64,000 nucleotides of DNA from Methylotuvimicrobium sp018830325 (GCF_044788715.1 NZ_CP173170.1:2232001-2296000), one strand, 5' to 3'; positions 27,880 through 36,426 are shown, counted from the first letter of the stretch. Notes: generated by a model from the letters alone, not told the origin. Program-made: numbers and translations.

Positions 27880-28950
27880 AATTGTTGTCTATGGGTAAAT
27901 CGCCGGTTTCGGCATATCCGTGTCAGGATTGGCCAGAGTTTTAAGGCGTGATCGATGACTTTTACGCTCTCGGGATGTCAGTTCCCGCGCGTCGGCTTCT
28001 ACCGCATATAAGGCCGCAATTCGGTTTAACGCTTCCTGCGCGATCGAACTTCAGTCGGCCTGATATCGATCGAAGAATTTTCGGCGCACATGCGCCCAGT
28101 AAGCCAGTTCGACACAGGCAAGACGATTCGGGATGCGCACGCGCCGTCGCAAACAGGGCTTTGTAGCCACTGTAGTCATCGACCAGCAGGTGAACGTTCC
28201 AGTCTTGCAGAAACTTGCCCGGCATGTCGGCCACTCCGGCCGGCTTGGTAGTTGAAGACGAGGATCTTGGGGTCGGGTTGCTGGTCGTTGCTGCGATAAG
28301 CCCATAGATAGGCTTTCTTGGTTTTGCTGTTGCTGGGGGCCAGTTGCGAAACCGGGGTTTCGTCGGCATGCAAGCTATCGCGTTGCAATAAGAGCTAGGT
28401 TTAACGATCGGCCAAGGGCTCTAGGGCGACACCGAGGCGTCCGACCGAATCGGCTAATGTTGAGCGGGACAATATTACACCGCTACGGGCGGCGATCTGT
28501 TCCAGTCGGTACAACCCAAAAAGAGCAGTTTGAGGCTTTACCAAGCCGGTGAAAGAGTTGTAGACCCTTCATGCTTCGACTTGGCTCAGCACGAACGGTC
28601 TTCGCACATGTCAACTGCTCTTTTTTGGTACAACGGCAAATGATCGAGGAATTTGCCGATCAGCACCCAGGTCAGTAAACCCACTGCCGCCATACCCCAT
28701 CGATCACTGCAGGGGGAATCGGCGCCGCAGTGATGGTTTCGCAAGTCCGGCAGGCATATTATGGGCGGATATGACGATGGACAAAGAATTTGGTCGGCTC
28801 GACGTCCAGTTGTTCGGCGACGTCTTCGCCGATCTTGACCAAGTCCTTGCCGCATTGATCGCAAGTACAGGATTCGGGTTCGTGATGGTGCTCGATGCGG
28901 GGCAAATGATCCGGTAAGGGCTGGCGTCCGGTGCACGGACGTTTAGGGCG
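27880..28950 (-). pseudogene. IS66 transposase TnpC, frameshifted and truncated
   Basis: Matching pieces occur in changing frames. From the N-terminus they are: a zinc-finger region with CTCDQCGKDLVKIGEDVAEQ and YACRTCETI; GGMAAVGLLTWVLIGKF and DHLPLYQ; then HADETPVSQLAP; NWNVHLLVDDYSGYKALF (frame-shifted); CVELAYWAHVRRKFFD; and finally GDLPIDNN. These are successive landmarks of IS66 transposases, including the DDE-region Asp residues. Several frameshifts and stops separate them, and about 60-100 C-terminal residues are missing. Confidence 0.85.
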
Positions 28951-28995
28951 AACCGCGCAGTATCATACGCCGGGACGTCTTGAAGCTGCTCGACC

Positions 28996-29237
28996 TCAGC
29001 TTAGATAGCGGCAATGTCGGTATCGAGAGTTTCCTCGAACACGTCGCGTTGCAGTGGTGTCAGCCCTTCGCTCTTGATGAAGACGCCTTGACACAGCCAG
29101 ACGCCATTGCTGTCCCACAGCAACAATTTCAAACGATTGCCGGCGCGATTGCGGAAAATAAACGCTGCCCCGGCGCATAGCGCATGGCCTAAGCGCTGTT
29201 GCAAAATCGCCGACAAACCATCGATGCCCCATCTCAT
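28996..29237 (-). pseudogene. IS66 TnpB fragment
   Basis: Contains DMRWGIDGLSAILQQRLG, FIFRNRAGNRLKLLLWDSNG and CQGVFIKSEG. These match the IS66 Orf2/TnpB pattern (DMRKGxDGL, FxFRxRxGxRxKLLxWDxxG). About 20 N-terminal residues and the C-terminal end are lost. Confidence 0.8.
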
Positions 29238-29481
29238 ATCGACCGCTAGTCAGATTTGCGCCGGACTCTCAATCCAGCCAGATATTGCAACAACTCCCCG
29301 AGCCAATCCGGCGATACACTGCCCGATATTTCCAAAACGTGGCCTTGCGGCCAACGCAATGATAATAACGCCGAGGCCGTCGACTCCGATTGCAACCGGA
29401 CCGGTATCAATGCAGGCGCATCGGAGTCCGCTGGCTTGCCAGGCTTCGATGTGATGTTTCTGTCTCTCCGATAAATACCAT
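29235..29481 (-). pseudogene. IS66 TnpA fragment
   Basis: From a start with a good ribosome site (AAGGAGAGC), the frames give WYLSERQKHHIEAWQASGL, and in another frame LIPVRLQ, LSLRWPQGHVLEISG and LGELLQYLAGLR. These resemble the two ends of IS66 TnpA (Orf1) with the helix-turn-helix middle removed and a frameshift near the start. Confidence 0.7.
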
Positions 29482-29490
29482 GTGCTCTCC

Positions 29491-29960
29491 TTGTGGAAAA
29501 ATTCTGAGGATAACCGTGGCTGCGAGGGATTTTAGATGGTGACGTTGGAAGCTTACGCGACTAATTAACGTTTTTCTAAAGTGATCTTTCTTGTCAAAAG
29601 AGACGAGACGTTAGTCGATTCGCATAAGGATGAGCTGATTTAAAGCAGATTAAGTCAAATCGCGCATTGATATTAGGGAGGTGTGTTAAATCCCTTAATT
29701 TTAGATGGGTGACTTAACTGGAGACTATTTGTTTTCGCTTTATATTGTTGAATTTAAGTTGAAATTTATTATTGGCATAATATATGCAATATTAAAAAAA
29801 GAATGCGGAAGCATTTTTTTGACAGCCCTGGATGAGGTCTTGAAGGAGCTGTTTACTGAACCAGAGTCTGATTAGAACGAAATGGTATTTGCGTTAGATA
29901 AAAGGAAATAAGCGTCAGGCATTAAGGATGTATTGCTGGTAGGGCAGGATGTCCTAATTA
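29491..29960. other. non-coding leader and promoter region before the riboswitch
   Basis: No gene is seen in this stretch. It carries the sigma-54-type promoter at 29773-29789 and, after the expected transcription start, a short hairpin AATGC GGAA GCATT followed by TTTTT (29811-29829). It also holds roughly 130 bases without recognisable content. The bases before 29760 are AT-rich and may contain activator sites. Confidence 0.5.
29773..29789 (+). promoter_or_regulatory. sigma-54 (RpoN) type promoter of the VPLPA-CTERM genes
   Basis: TGGCATAATATATGCAA has the invariant GG (29774-29775) and GC (29786-29787) separated by exactly 10 bases, close to the consensus TGGCAC-N5-TTGCA. Transcription would start near 29799, leaving a leader of about 330 bases that contains the riboswitch. 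PEP-CTERM-type systems are known to use the sigma-54 activator PrsR, which fits. Confidence 0.7.
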
Positions 29961-29961
29961 C

Positions 29962-30100
29962 AATTGCCACAGCCGCCGTGAGGCGGGGTCGGAAAGCCTA
30001 GGGGTCTGGAGTGAAGCCAGATAGCCGGGCCGCCTCTGTGGGCGATGGAGAGCTAGTGCGCCGGTTGCAATACCGGGTGTCTTGGTTGTATCGCCCGAAC
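29962..30100 (+). promoter_or_regulatory. cyclic di-GMP-I (GEMM-I) riboswitch with expression platform
   Basis: The outer stem is TTGCCACAG (29964-29972) with CTGTGGGCGA (30036-30045). Inside is a perfect stem CCGCC GTGA GGCGG with a GNRA tetraloop (29973-29986), then GGAAAGCC, a second hairpin TCTGG...CCAGA, and AGATAGCCGGGCCGCC. The order and the core strings AAAGCC...GGGTCT and AGATAGCCGGG match GEMM-I RNAs, with the GNRA loop in the right arm. The 3' strand of the outer stem can instead pair with ATCGCCC (30090-30096), a likely switch. It precedes the VPLPA-CTERM gene by about 35 bases. Confidence 0.78.
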
Positions 30101-30132
30101 ATTAATTTAATTATTTTTGAAGGAGTTGATTT

Positions 30133-30897
30133 ATGAATCTAAAAACCAAAATGGCTGCATCCCTGATATTGGCAGCAAGCGCTTCTATGGCACAGGCCGC
30201 CACTTACAATGTGTCTGCAGTATTTACTGACGGTGGGGTTCAGGAAGTAACCGTATTCGATGGTAACTTCGACTGGGACGGCTCTACTGTTAGCAATTTC
30301 TCGGGTTTTCTGTCTGAATCCATGTTTGCTTGGAATGGAACCGAGTTCGATTCGAACGGGACCGCCGCTGGTGGTATGAATGCAGCCGGTTACACGGATG
30401 AAGTGTGGGCCAAGCCCGGTGGATATGCCGATAACGAAGCGCCGTTGCTGCATTTGACCAATCAACTGGCTAGCAGTACTTCCGGCAACTTAGTGACAGT
30501 CAGTACATTTTTGCAAAATAGCACTGATGTTGTGAATGGGGGCGGTTATGAAGTGATAGGTAATCCAATGGCCTATGGCACTTTTGATGGTAACCAGCGA
30601 AATGACAACGCTTTTTTTACCTTGGTGTTTGATTCCACAAGCATAACTGATACTTCGGCAACTGTAGGCCAAATGGTCTACGGTGACATGACTGCTTTGG
30701 GCATGATGGGGCCTATGCTGACCGGTCCAATGGGTATGACTGCATTCCTCGGTGGAGGCTCTATGGGCGGTGCACCATTATCCTTGGAGATCTCGGAGGT
30801 TGCCGCCGTTCCCGTTCCGGCTGCTGCCTGGTTGTTCGGTGGCGCTTTGGTGAGCTTGTTCGGTGCAAATCGTCGTAAGTCTGTATTGCCTGCATAA
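30133..30897 (+). CDS. VPLPA-CTERM sorting domain protein
   Basis: A 254-residue secreted protein. Residues 1-22 are a signal peptide (ending SMAQA). The C-terminus has the tripartite sorting signal: VPVPAAAWLFGG, a hydrophobic segment, and the basic tail NRRKSVLPA. This is the VPLPA variant of PEP-CTERM signals, recognised by an exosortase that would remove the tail. The mature part is Gly/Asn/Thr-rich with no known domain (FDWDGSTVSN, GGGYEV, MVYGDMTALGMMG). AGGAG lies 7 bases before the ATG. It shares about the same framework as the next gene and is probably controlled by the upstream sigma-54 promoter and riboswitch. Confidence 0.88.
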   Translation: MNLKTKMAASLILAASASMAQAATYNVSAVFTDGGVQEVTVFDGNFDWDGSTVSNFSGFLSESMFAWNGTEFDSNGTAAGGMNAAGYTDEVWAKPGGYADNEAPLLHLTNQLASSTSGNLVTVSTFLQNSTDVVNGGGYEVIGNPMAYGTFDGNQRNDNAFFTLVFDSTSITDTSATVGQMVYGDMTALGMMGPMLTGPMGMTAFLGGGSMGGAPLSLEISEVAAVPVPAAAWLFGGALVSLFGANRRKSVLPA

Positions 30898-31059
30898 TCT
30901 TTATGGCAAGCTTGTTCTAGCCGGATTTAGGTAATCAGTTTTATGAGGAAAATGTGTTGGTTACTTGGTAAAGGTTAGCAGGGAAGAATTTGAACAAGGA
31001 TGTTTGTATCGATTTTGGAAGCTTATTGAGTAGAAGCTCACGTTAATAAGAGAAAAAAT

Positions 31060-31779
31060 ATGAATGAAAACAAGATATTGTCAATGGTTATTAAGGTGCT
31101 GTTGTTGATGGTCGCTATTATGGGGTCTTCATCTTTTGCTTCTGTTGTAACCTATAAGGTAACAGGGGTGTTATACGAGCCCGCGACCCAACCCAACAAT
31201 ACAAATTTTGTTGGCAGCTTTGACTGGGATGGATCGGTTGTGTCCAACCTACATGGGGCAATGAATTCATCCATGTATGAGGTGGATGATGTTAATCCGG
31301 ATTTTAAAAAGAGTTTTCCACTGTTGCATCTTAATTACCAATTAGCGCAAAGCACTGAAGGGGATATCGTAACTGCTAGTGTTTTTTTAAAAAATAGCAC
31401 GGATGTTTTTTATGGTGGAGGCTATCAGAGCGGAGATGTTTTTCGATATGGCACACCTTTTTTTGAATCTAATACCGAGGTTATCAATAGCAATGCCTAT
31501 TTCACATTTTCGTTTGATAAAACGACAATGGCAGGCATAGTTCAAAGTATGGTTTATGGTGACTGTACTGCGGGGGGGATGATGGGTGAGTTCTGTATGA
31601 CCGGGCATAGTCCGGCAACGAATAGTTTGGGTCAAAATATTCCATTCGGGTCTATGGGGGCATATCCTTTGTCGCTGGAGATCACTGCTGTACCACTTCC
31701 GTCCGCAGTTTGGCTGTTTGGTAGCGCTGTGATGGGGCTGATGAGGTTTAACCGTAAACGCGAGTTGTTTGCGGCATAA
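31060..31779 (+). CDS. VPLPA-CTERM sorting domain protein, paralogue
   Basis: A 239-residue secreted protein paralogous to its upstream neighbour. It shares SFDWDGSVVSN, LLHLNYQLAQST, FLKNSTDVFYGGGY, MVYGD.TAGGMMG and PLSLEI. The N-terminal signal ends near residue 27 (GSSSFA). The C-terminal signal reads VPLPSAVWLFGSAVMG, then MRFNRKRELFAA. The 160-base gap to the previous gene contains no clear terminator or second riboswitch, so both may be read from one promoter. The function of the mature part is unknown. Surface or matrix location is inferred from the sorting signal. Confidence 0.86.
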   Translation: MNENKILSMVIKVLLLMVAIMGSSSFASVVTYKVTGVLYEPATQPNNTNFVGSFDWDGSVVSNLHGAMNSSMYEVDDVNPDFKKSFPLLHLNYQLAQSTEGDIVTASVFLKNSTDVFYGGGYQSGDVFRYGTPFFESNTEVINSNAYFTFSFDKTTMAGIVQSMVYGDCTAGGMMGEFCMTGHSPATNSLGQNIPFGSMGAYPLSLEITAVPLPSAVWLFGSAVMGLMRFNRKRELFAA

Positions 31780-32299
31780 TCGTTTAAAAATATATTGTGT
31801 ATTGGAATGCGATTTATTAAGAAAAATGGAAGAGGTTTGGGAGTTGATTTATTTGACCAACTTAGTAAGGCGTTATTGAAGCCTGTGTTTCTGGATCGAA
31901 TAGCCGTTTATGGTTTATTAAAGATTAGAGGAAAGTATTCAGATCCCCTCCGCTATTTCCCAAATTCCGGTTTAGGAAGTCCTTCACATCTGTTGTTGCT
32001 TACCGGTTGCCAAAAGCTGGAGTATTTCATACCGCATTCCTAAGCAAGATGTTTGGGAGCGAGCGAAACGCATGGTGTCGGATATACGTAGTTTTACCGG
32101 GAAGATGTTTTCTTGAAGCATGATTTTTGGCGCGATTTTAATGACATATATATTGCTGTAATTTACTAATGCCGCGGTGTCCGTGGCGTTTTGGCTTAAC
32201 TTGGCTGTATTTGAGCAATCTTTGCCAGCCCTGATCAAGCTTTGCAATGCTTGTCCCTTCATTCCTAGTGCATTGAGTTTTAGAGAGAAACACCCTTAC
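31780..32299. other. intergenic region before the EPS sugar transferase
   Basis: 520 bases. The short frames here (for example 31795-32043) have no family resemblance or ribosome site and look non-coding. A weak GG-N10-GC match, TGGCTGTATTTGAGC at 32202-32216, lies about 85 bases before the next start. It lacks the usual T before GC and is only a candidate sigma-54 site. Confidence 0.35.
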
Positions 32300-33790
32300 A
32301 TGTCGAGTCCACTGTCATCAGAGAAAATCGAATTGGCTCGTATAGCTGCCGTCAAGCCAAGCTATACATCGGCCTTTGTGCGTCCGCATTTGACTAAGCA
32401 ACAAGCGCTTGTTCGTGTCATTGATAGCTGCATAGTTTTGACCTCTTTATGGCTGGCGATGCTGTCACTTAACTTAATTTGGCCGGGTGAATACGATTGG
32501 AACGATATATATCTCACCTACGGCTTTAGCGGTTTATTGCTTTATCAATTTTTCGCGGAATATAACGAGGTTTACTACAACTGGCGCGGAGCCGGGTTCG
32601 CTCATCAGCTATTTCGTATTGCCGGCTCCTGGTTGTTAACTTTGGTAGCCGTAGCCACTTTGCTGTTTTTTTCCAAAACCGCAAGCGATGCATCCCGGTT
32701 GGCGATCGGTATTTGGTCGACTATTTCGCTGTTGTTACTAGCGGTTTTTCACGCAGCCTATCATTATTTGACCCGCGTTGCCTCGCCAGCCGAATGTCAT
32801 TCCTTGTCGGTGGGCGTTGTGGGTGCTAATGCGCTCGGGCAGCGTTTGGAGGGTACTTTTTCCAATATGCCGGGTTTGGGCTACCGATTTTCTGGTTACT
32901 ATGACGATCGGAAATTGGAAAGTAATAGACGGTTGTCCTGCGATCCGGAAAAATGGCGAGGAGATCTAGATTGTTTATACGAGGATGCCCGGTCGGGAAA
33001 ACTTGAAGCCATATTCGTTACCTTGCCGATGGCGGCTGAAATCCGCGTACGCGACATATTGGAGAAATTAGGTGATACAACCGCTACAGTATTTTATGTG
33101 CCCGATCTGTTTGCGTTTAATTTGGTTAGTTCGCGTTGCGTGATGTTGCAAGGCATTCCTTGCTTCAGCGTATACGGCTCACCTTTCGACCAGGAGCCAA
33201 TGGATGGCATGTTGAAGCGGGCAGAGGATATTGTATTATCCACGTTGATTTTGTGCCTGATTGCGCTACCGATGCTTTTTATCGCGATCGGGGTAAAACT
33301 TAGCTCGCCGGGGCCTGTTATTTTTCGGCAACGACGTTACGGTGTGGATAGTTCGCCTATCGATGTTTGGAAGTTTCGTACTATGACGGTGTGCGAGAAT
33401 GGTCCGACGGTTACGCAGGCAACACGCAACGATCCGAGAATCAAGCCCTACGGCGCTTTCTTACGCCGCTATTCCTTGGATGAATTACCTCAGTTTGTTA
33501 ACGTCTTGCAGGGCTGCATGTCCATTGTAGGTCCCAGGCCGCATGCGGTCGCGCACAACGAGTTCTATCGCAAGGAAATATCGCAATATATGTTACGACA
33601 TAAAGTTAAGCCCGGTATCACTGGCTTGGCTCAAGTCAGCGGTTGTCGAGGCGAAACCGATACGATTGGGAAAATGGAGAGTCGCGTAGCCTATGATTTG
33701 CGCTATATCCAAAGCTGGAGTTTGCTATTAGATCTAAAGGTGATTTTGTTAACAATTTTTCAGGTGTTTAGAGATCCCGATGCATACTGA
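32300..33790 (+). CDS. polyprenyl-phosphate sugar-1-phosphate transferase (WcaJ/EPS family)
   Basis: A 496-residue polyisoprenyl-phosphate hexose-1-P transferase that loads the first sugar on undecaprenyl phosphate for EPS repeat assembly. Four to five transmembrane helices lie in the first 160 residues. A CoA-binding-like soluble region follows (GVVGANALGQRLEG). The C-terminal bacterial sugar transferase domain (about 305-496) has DVWKFRTM, YSLDELPQFVNVLQG, GPRPH and KPGITGLAQVSG. The ATG at 32300 is preferred, since the in-frame GTG at 32177 would add a non-homologous 41 residues. It is the first enzyme of the cluster. Confidence 0.9.
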   Translation: MSSPLSSEKIELARIAAVKPSYTSAFVRPHLTKQQALVRVIDSCIVLTSLWLAMLSLNLIWPGEYDWNDIYLTYGFSGLLLYQFFAEYNEVYYNWRGAGFAHQLFRIAGSWLLTLVAVATLLFFSKTASDASRLAIGIWSTISLLLLAVFHAAYHYLTRVASPAECHSLSVGVVGANALGQRLEGTFSNMPGLGYRFSGYYDDRKLESNRRLSCDPEKWRGDLDCLYEDARSGKLEAIFVTLPMAAEIRVRDILEKLGDTTATVFYVPDLFAFNLVSSRCVMLQGIPCFSVYGSPFDQEPMDGMLKRAEDIVLSTLILCLIALPMLFIAIGVKLSSPGPVIFRQRRYGVDSSPIDVWKFRTMTVCENGPTVTQATRNDPRIKPYGAFLRRYSLDELPQFVNVLQGCMSIVGPRPHAVAHNEFYRKEISQYMLRHKVKPGITGLAQVSGCRGETDTIGKMESRVAYDLRYIQSWSLLLDLKVILLTIFQVFRDPDAY

Positions 33791-34198
33791 GCGTTGATAG
33801 CGATCGATTTGAGTTAAATTCAGCACCTGTCTTGTCTGGGAGTAGGTGGCGATGTTACATGCAAGACTTTTCGGTGACTCGCGGTTTACCGATAAAAATG
33901 CACGACTAAAGCTTACATCGCGCCTTTGTTGAGGTGCGCGAACCTAACGCGATTATGAAGAAGCTTTTCACTCCGTAATATGAAAGTGCCTTCGTGTTAG
34001 ATAAGGGGCGATTACTCGCCGGTCAGGACGCTGTGAACCCAATAGCTAAATTATCCAAGATAGTAAAACATAGTCAATCTGCTATGGAATCTAGGCGCTG
34101 TGCCTTTGACGGGACCCGGGTGCCGAATTTAGATTTGCGATGGTATGGCCAGAAATTGTGCCAACAAAGTTTCAAATCGCAAGATTTGCTAAAAGAGT

Positions 34199-34227
34199 GT
34201 GGCATATCACGCAGTGCGTGGCATATC
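34199..34227. repeat. direct repeat GTGGCATATC, candidate activator site
   Basis: Two exact 10-bp copies, starts 19 bases apart, centred about 110 bases before the expected start of the sigma-54-type promoter at 34299. This is the usual distance for an enhancer-binding protein. Its use as a binding site is inferred. Confidence 0.45.
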
Positions 34228-34298
34228 CCATATTTAAAGCGGTTTTGAATTTAGCTTAGAGTTCTAAAAAACGTTGAATAAACAAAAGTAAATATATA

Positions 34299-34315
34299 TG
34301 GCCTCAATTTTGCTT
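34299..34315 (+). promoter_or_regulatory. sigma-54 (RpoN) type promoter of the EPS export operon
   Basis: TGGCCTCAATTTTGCTT has GG at 34300-34301 and GC at 34312-34313 with exactly 10 bases between, and the -12 element TTGC is perfect. The expected start is near 34325, about 240 bases before the export protein gene. Confidence 0.7.
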
Positions 34316-34567
34316 AACTCTTAGGATAAAAAAGAAAGTGTGTCGCTGGTTATTTGTTGTTGGAGTTCGTTTTAGGTAATCCCGGCTCTTTAAAACAGAA
34401 ATGGGCATGGTGTTTGAGTAAAACAACATCAACGACATATCCGTTTGGTATGAATGGATTGACAGTCATGGTGGAAGAGCACTATTCACGCTACCTAAAA
34501 CGGTCGCAAAATCTAGCCGTTTGGCAGCTATTAAAGAATTAATTGTTTGAAAGTATTTAGGTCAATA

Positions 34568-35152
34568 GTGAATCGTTTATTTGTTTTACCGGGTTCAATT
34601 CGAAACTGGTCGGCTACGTTTTTGTGTCTGTTTAGCGTATTCGTCGGGTCAGTTGCGGTTGCGGATAGTAGTTATCTAATCAATGCAGGTGATAATCTCA
34701 GAATTGATGTCTGGCAGGAAGAAAACTTGCGCGCTGAAGTGATGGTGTCACCGGATGGTACATTTTCTTTTCCCATAGTCGGTACTATACCCGCCGCGGG
34801 CAAAACCATAGATCAACTGCAGACGCTTCTGCGCGAACGGCTTGAAGTGTATATACCCGGGCCGGAAGTTACGGTTTCTTTGATGACCGTAGAAGGCAAT
34901 ACCATATTCGTTATCGGAGAGGTTGCTCGCCCCGGTCCATACATGATGATCAAAGACTTGGATGTGATGCAGGCGCTTAGCATGGCGGGTGGGTTAACCC
35001 CTTATGCCGCAAAAAACGATGTGCATATACTGCGTAAAGATTCGAGCGGGCAATCTTTATCTATCAAGTTTCGCTATGGCGACGTAGAGGACGGTGACAA
35101 TTTGGAGGCCAATATTCGGCTTCAAAGCGGCGACACCATCATTGTCCCTTAA
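34568..35152 (+). CDS. polysaccharide export protein (Wza/EpsE-like, SLBB domain)
   Basis: A 194-residue periplasmic/outer-membrane export protein. After a signal peptide (FLCLFSVFVGSVAVADS) comes the Poly_export domain (YLINAGDNLRIDVWQEENL... PDGTFSFPIVGTI) and an SLBB-type beta-grasp (FVIGEVARPGPYMMIKDLDVMQALSMAGG). No lipobox Cys is visible, unlike Wza. The start is taken as GTG 34568 because AGG lies 6 bases upstream. A TTG at 34547 is in frame. It is the first gene of export-barrel-Wzz-kinase, the order found in exosortase-associated EPS clusters. Confidence 0.87.
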   Translation: MNRLFVLPGSIRNWSATFLCLFSVFVGSVAVADSSYLINAGDNLRIDVWQEENLRAEVMVSPDGTFSFPIVGTIPAAGKTIDQLQTLLRERLEVYIPGPEVTVSLMTVEGNTIFVIGEVARPGPYMMIKDLDVMQALSMAGGLTPYAAKNDVHILRKDSSGQSLSIKFRYGDVEDGDNLEANIRLQSGDTIIVP

Positions 35153-35167
35153 TACTGCAAATTACAG

Positions 35168-36406
35168 ATGCTCAGTGATGGGAGAGTGTGGCTTGTCGTT
35201 TTGTTTGGGCTTGGTCTAATGCGCATGGCTACTGCAGATCAGTGGAAAATTACGGGGGCTTTGGATCAAGGGTTCGAGTACAACGATAACATCGGCCTGC
35301 GCGTCGACAAAACGCCTGCTTTCGGTTATTTATTGCGACCCAGCGTTAAAGCAGAGTGGAACACAGCCTTGATGAAAGTGGGTATCAGCGGTAGTGGCGA
35401 TATTCGCCGTTACGATGACGCACAATGGAATTGCGACAACTTTACCTTAGGTGCGGATCAAAGTTATACGCAACGGCGACACGTCTTCTCGCTAAACGCC
35501 GGTTATTCCCAAATCTGTAGTTATGCACAACAAGCTAGCGACACCGGCATATTAGTGCCGAATAACCAGTCCGAAAGTTTAAATCTGTCGCCGAACTGGA
35601 GTTGGCAAGTAACGCAGCTAGACCGCTTGAGTCTGAGTCCAAGCTACTCGCAAACCAGCTTCAACGATTTTGGTACCGGCAACAACAATGAGATCAGCAA
35701 CAATTTTCGCGATAACACAAGTTACAGCGTCAACTTGTCGGAGTTACACGAATGGACCCGGCGCTTTTCTTCCAATGCCAGCATATTTTTCTCGCATTCG
35801 GAATTCAGCAGTTCCGGCAATGCATTTAATCGAGGCACATCCAGTCAAATTGTTTTCGGCGGTCAACTAGGCGGTCAATATGCCATAACACGTAAGTGGA
35901 GCATTAATGCCGGCGCCGGCGGACGTTGGGTGCAATCGCCCGGCGCATCCGCTTCGGGTGGTAGCGGCGGTCTCCTATTCGGGGAAACCTTTAACGTCGC
36001 CATCAATTACAAAGGTAAGTTTGGTACTTACGCGGTCAATTTTTCCCGTTCTGTAAGCCCCAGTGCTTTCGGACAAATTCAGGATGTCAGTTCATTCGGA
36101 ATGCAATACGGCTACGAAATCAGCCGCGAGTTATCATTCAAAGCCAGTGGAAATTATTCCGAAAACCAAGCGGTCGGACAAAGCCAAACGCAGCTAGAGC
36201 AAAAGCTAAGTTTCTACAATGCTTCGGCAGAACTGGCTTGGAAATTCGCGCGAGAATGGCGTCTTACTGCTAGTTATCGCTACCAAATGCAAGACTTAGC
36301 CGCCGGCGGCGCGCAGATTAGCTCGTTTCTGTCCGGAGTGCGCGACTCCAACGCCATCATGATTCACCTTAACTATAACTGGGACGGCTTGCGCGACTCG
36401 CGCTAG
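35168..36406 (+). CDS. outer-membrane beta-barrel protein of the EPS cluster (EpsL-like)
   Basis: A 412-residue protein with an N-terminal signal (to about residue 24) and many alternating amphipathic strands: YNDNIGLRVD, SLNAGYSQI, SANYSYSQT-like and ASYRYQMQ. It ends in a C-terminal strand of an outer-membrane barrel. Position and size resemble the EpsL-type putative EPS transporter found with exosortase clusters. It would pass polymer across the outer membrane with the export protein 15 bases upstream. The barrel is clear. The EpsL name rests on context. Confidence 0.75.
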   Translation: MLSDGRVWLVVLFGLGLMRMATADQWKITGALDQGFEYNDNIGLRVDKTPAFGYLLRPSVKAEWNTALMKVGISGSGDIRRYDDAQWNCDNFTLGADQSYTQRRHVFSLNAGYSQICSYAQQASDTGILVPNNQSESLNLSPNWSWQVTQLDRLSLSPSYSQTSFNDFGTGNNNEISNNFRDNTSYSVNLSELHEWTRRFSSNASIFFSHSEFSSSGNAFNRGTSSQIVFGGQLGGQYAITRKWSINAGAGGRWVQSPGASASGGSGGLLFGETFNVAINYKGKFGTYAVNFSRSVSPSAFGQIQDVSSFGMQYGYEISRELSFKASGNYSENQAVGQSQTQLEQKLSFYNASAELAWKFAREWRLTASYRYQMQDLAAGGAQISSFLSGVRDSNAIMIHLNYNWDGLRDSR

Positions 36407-36426
36407 GTCAACTTGAATAAATACCT

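Larger units (their letters stand above)
27880..29490 (-). mobile_element. decayed IS66-family insertion sequence
   Basis: Remnants of all three IS66 genes lie in order on the minus strand: tnpA (about 29235-29481), tnpB (about 28996-29237) and tnpC (about 27880-28950). Each is truncated or frameshifted, so the element cannot move by itself. The downstream end is cut inside tnpC, just after the conserved GDLPIDNN. No terminal inverted repeats or target duplication could be identified by eye, consistent with loss of at least one end. It sits at the junction between the conserved secG-tRNA-Leu block and the surface-polysaccharide region. Confidence 0.85.
33791..34567. other. long intergenic region with regulatory signals before the EPS export gene
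   Basis: About 775 bases without a convincing gene. Frames at 33994-34248 and 34354-34542 have no recognisable domain. A 10-bp direct repeat GTGGCATATC occurs at 34199-34208 and 34218-34227, one helical spacing of 19 bases. A sigma-54-type promoter follows at 34299. The length and layout fit an enhancer-driven promoter. Confidence 0.5.

Noticed and set aside
31795..32043. open frame after the second VPLPA-CTERM gene
   Set aside because: No ribosome site and no family resemblance.
32202..32216. third sigma-54 promoter before the sugar transferase
   Set aside because: Spacing is right but the -12 element reads GAGC instead of TTGC. Kept only as a weak candidate in the intergenic entry.
33994..34542. 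open frames 33994-34248 and 34354-34542 as genes
   Set aside because: No ribosome site, no domain resemblance and composition unlike neighbours. They lie in a region with promoter signals.
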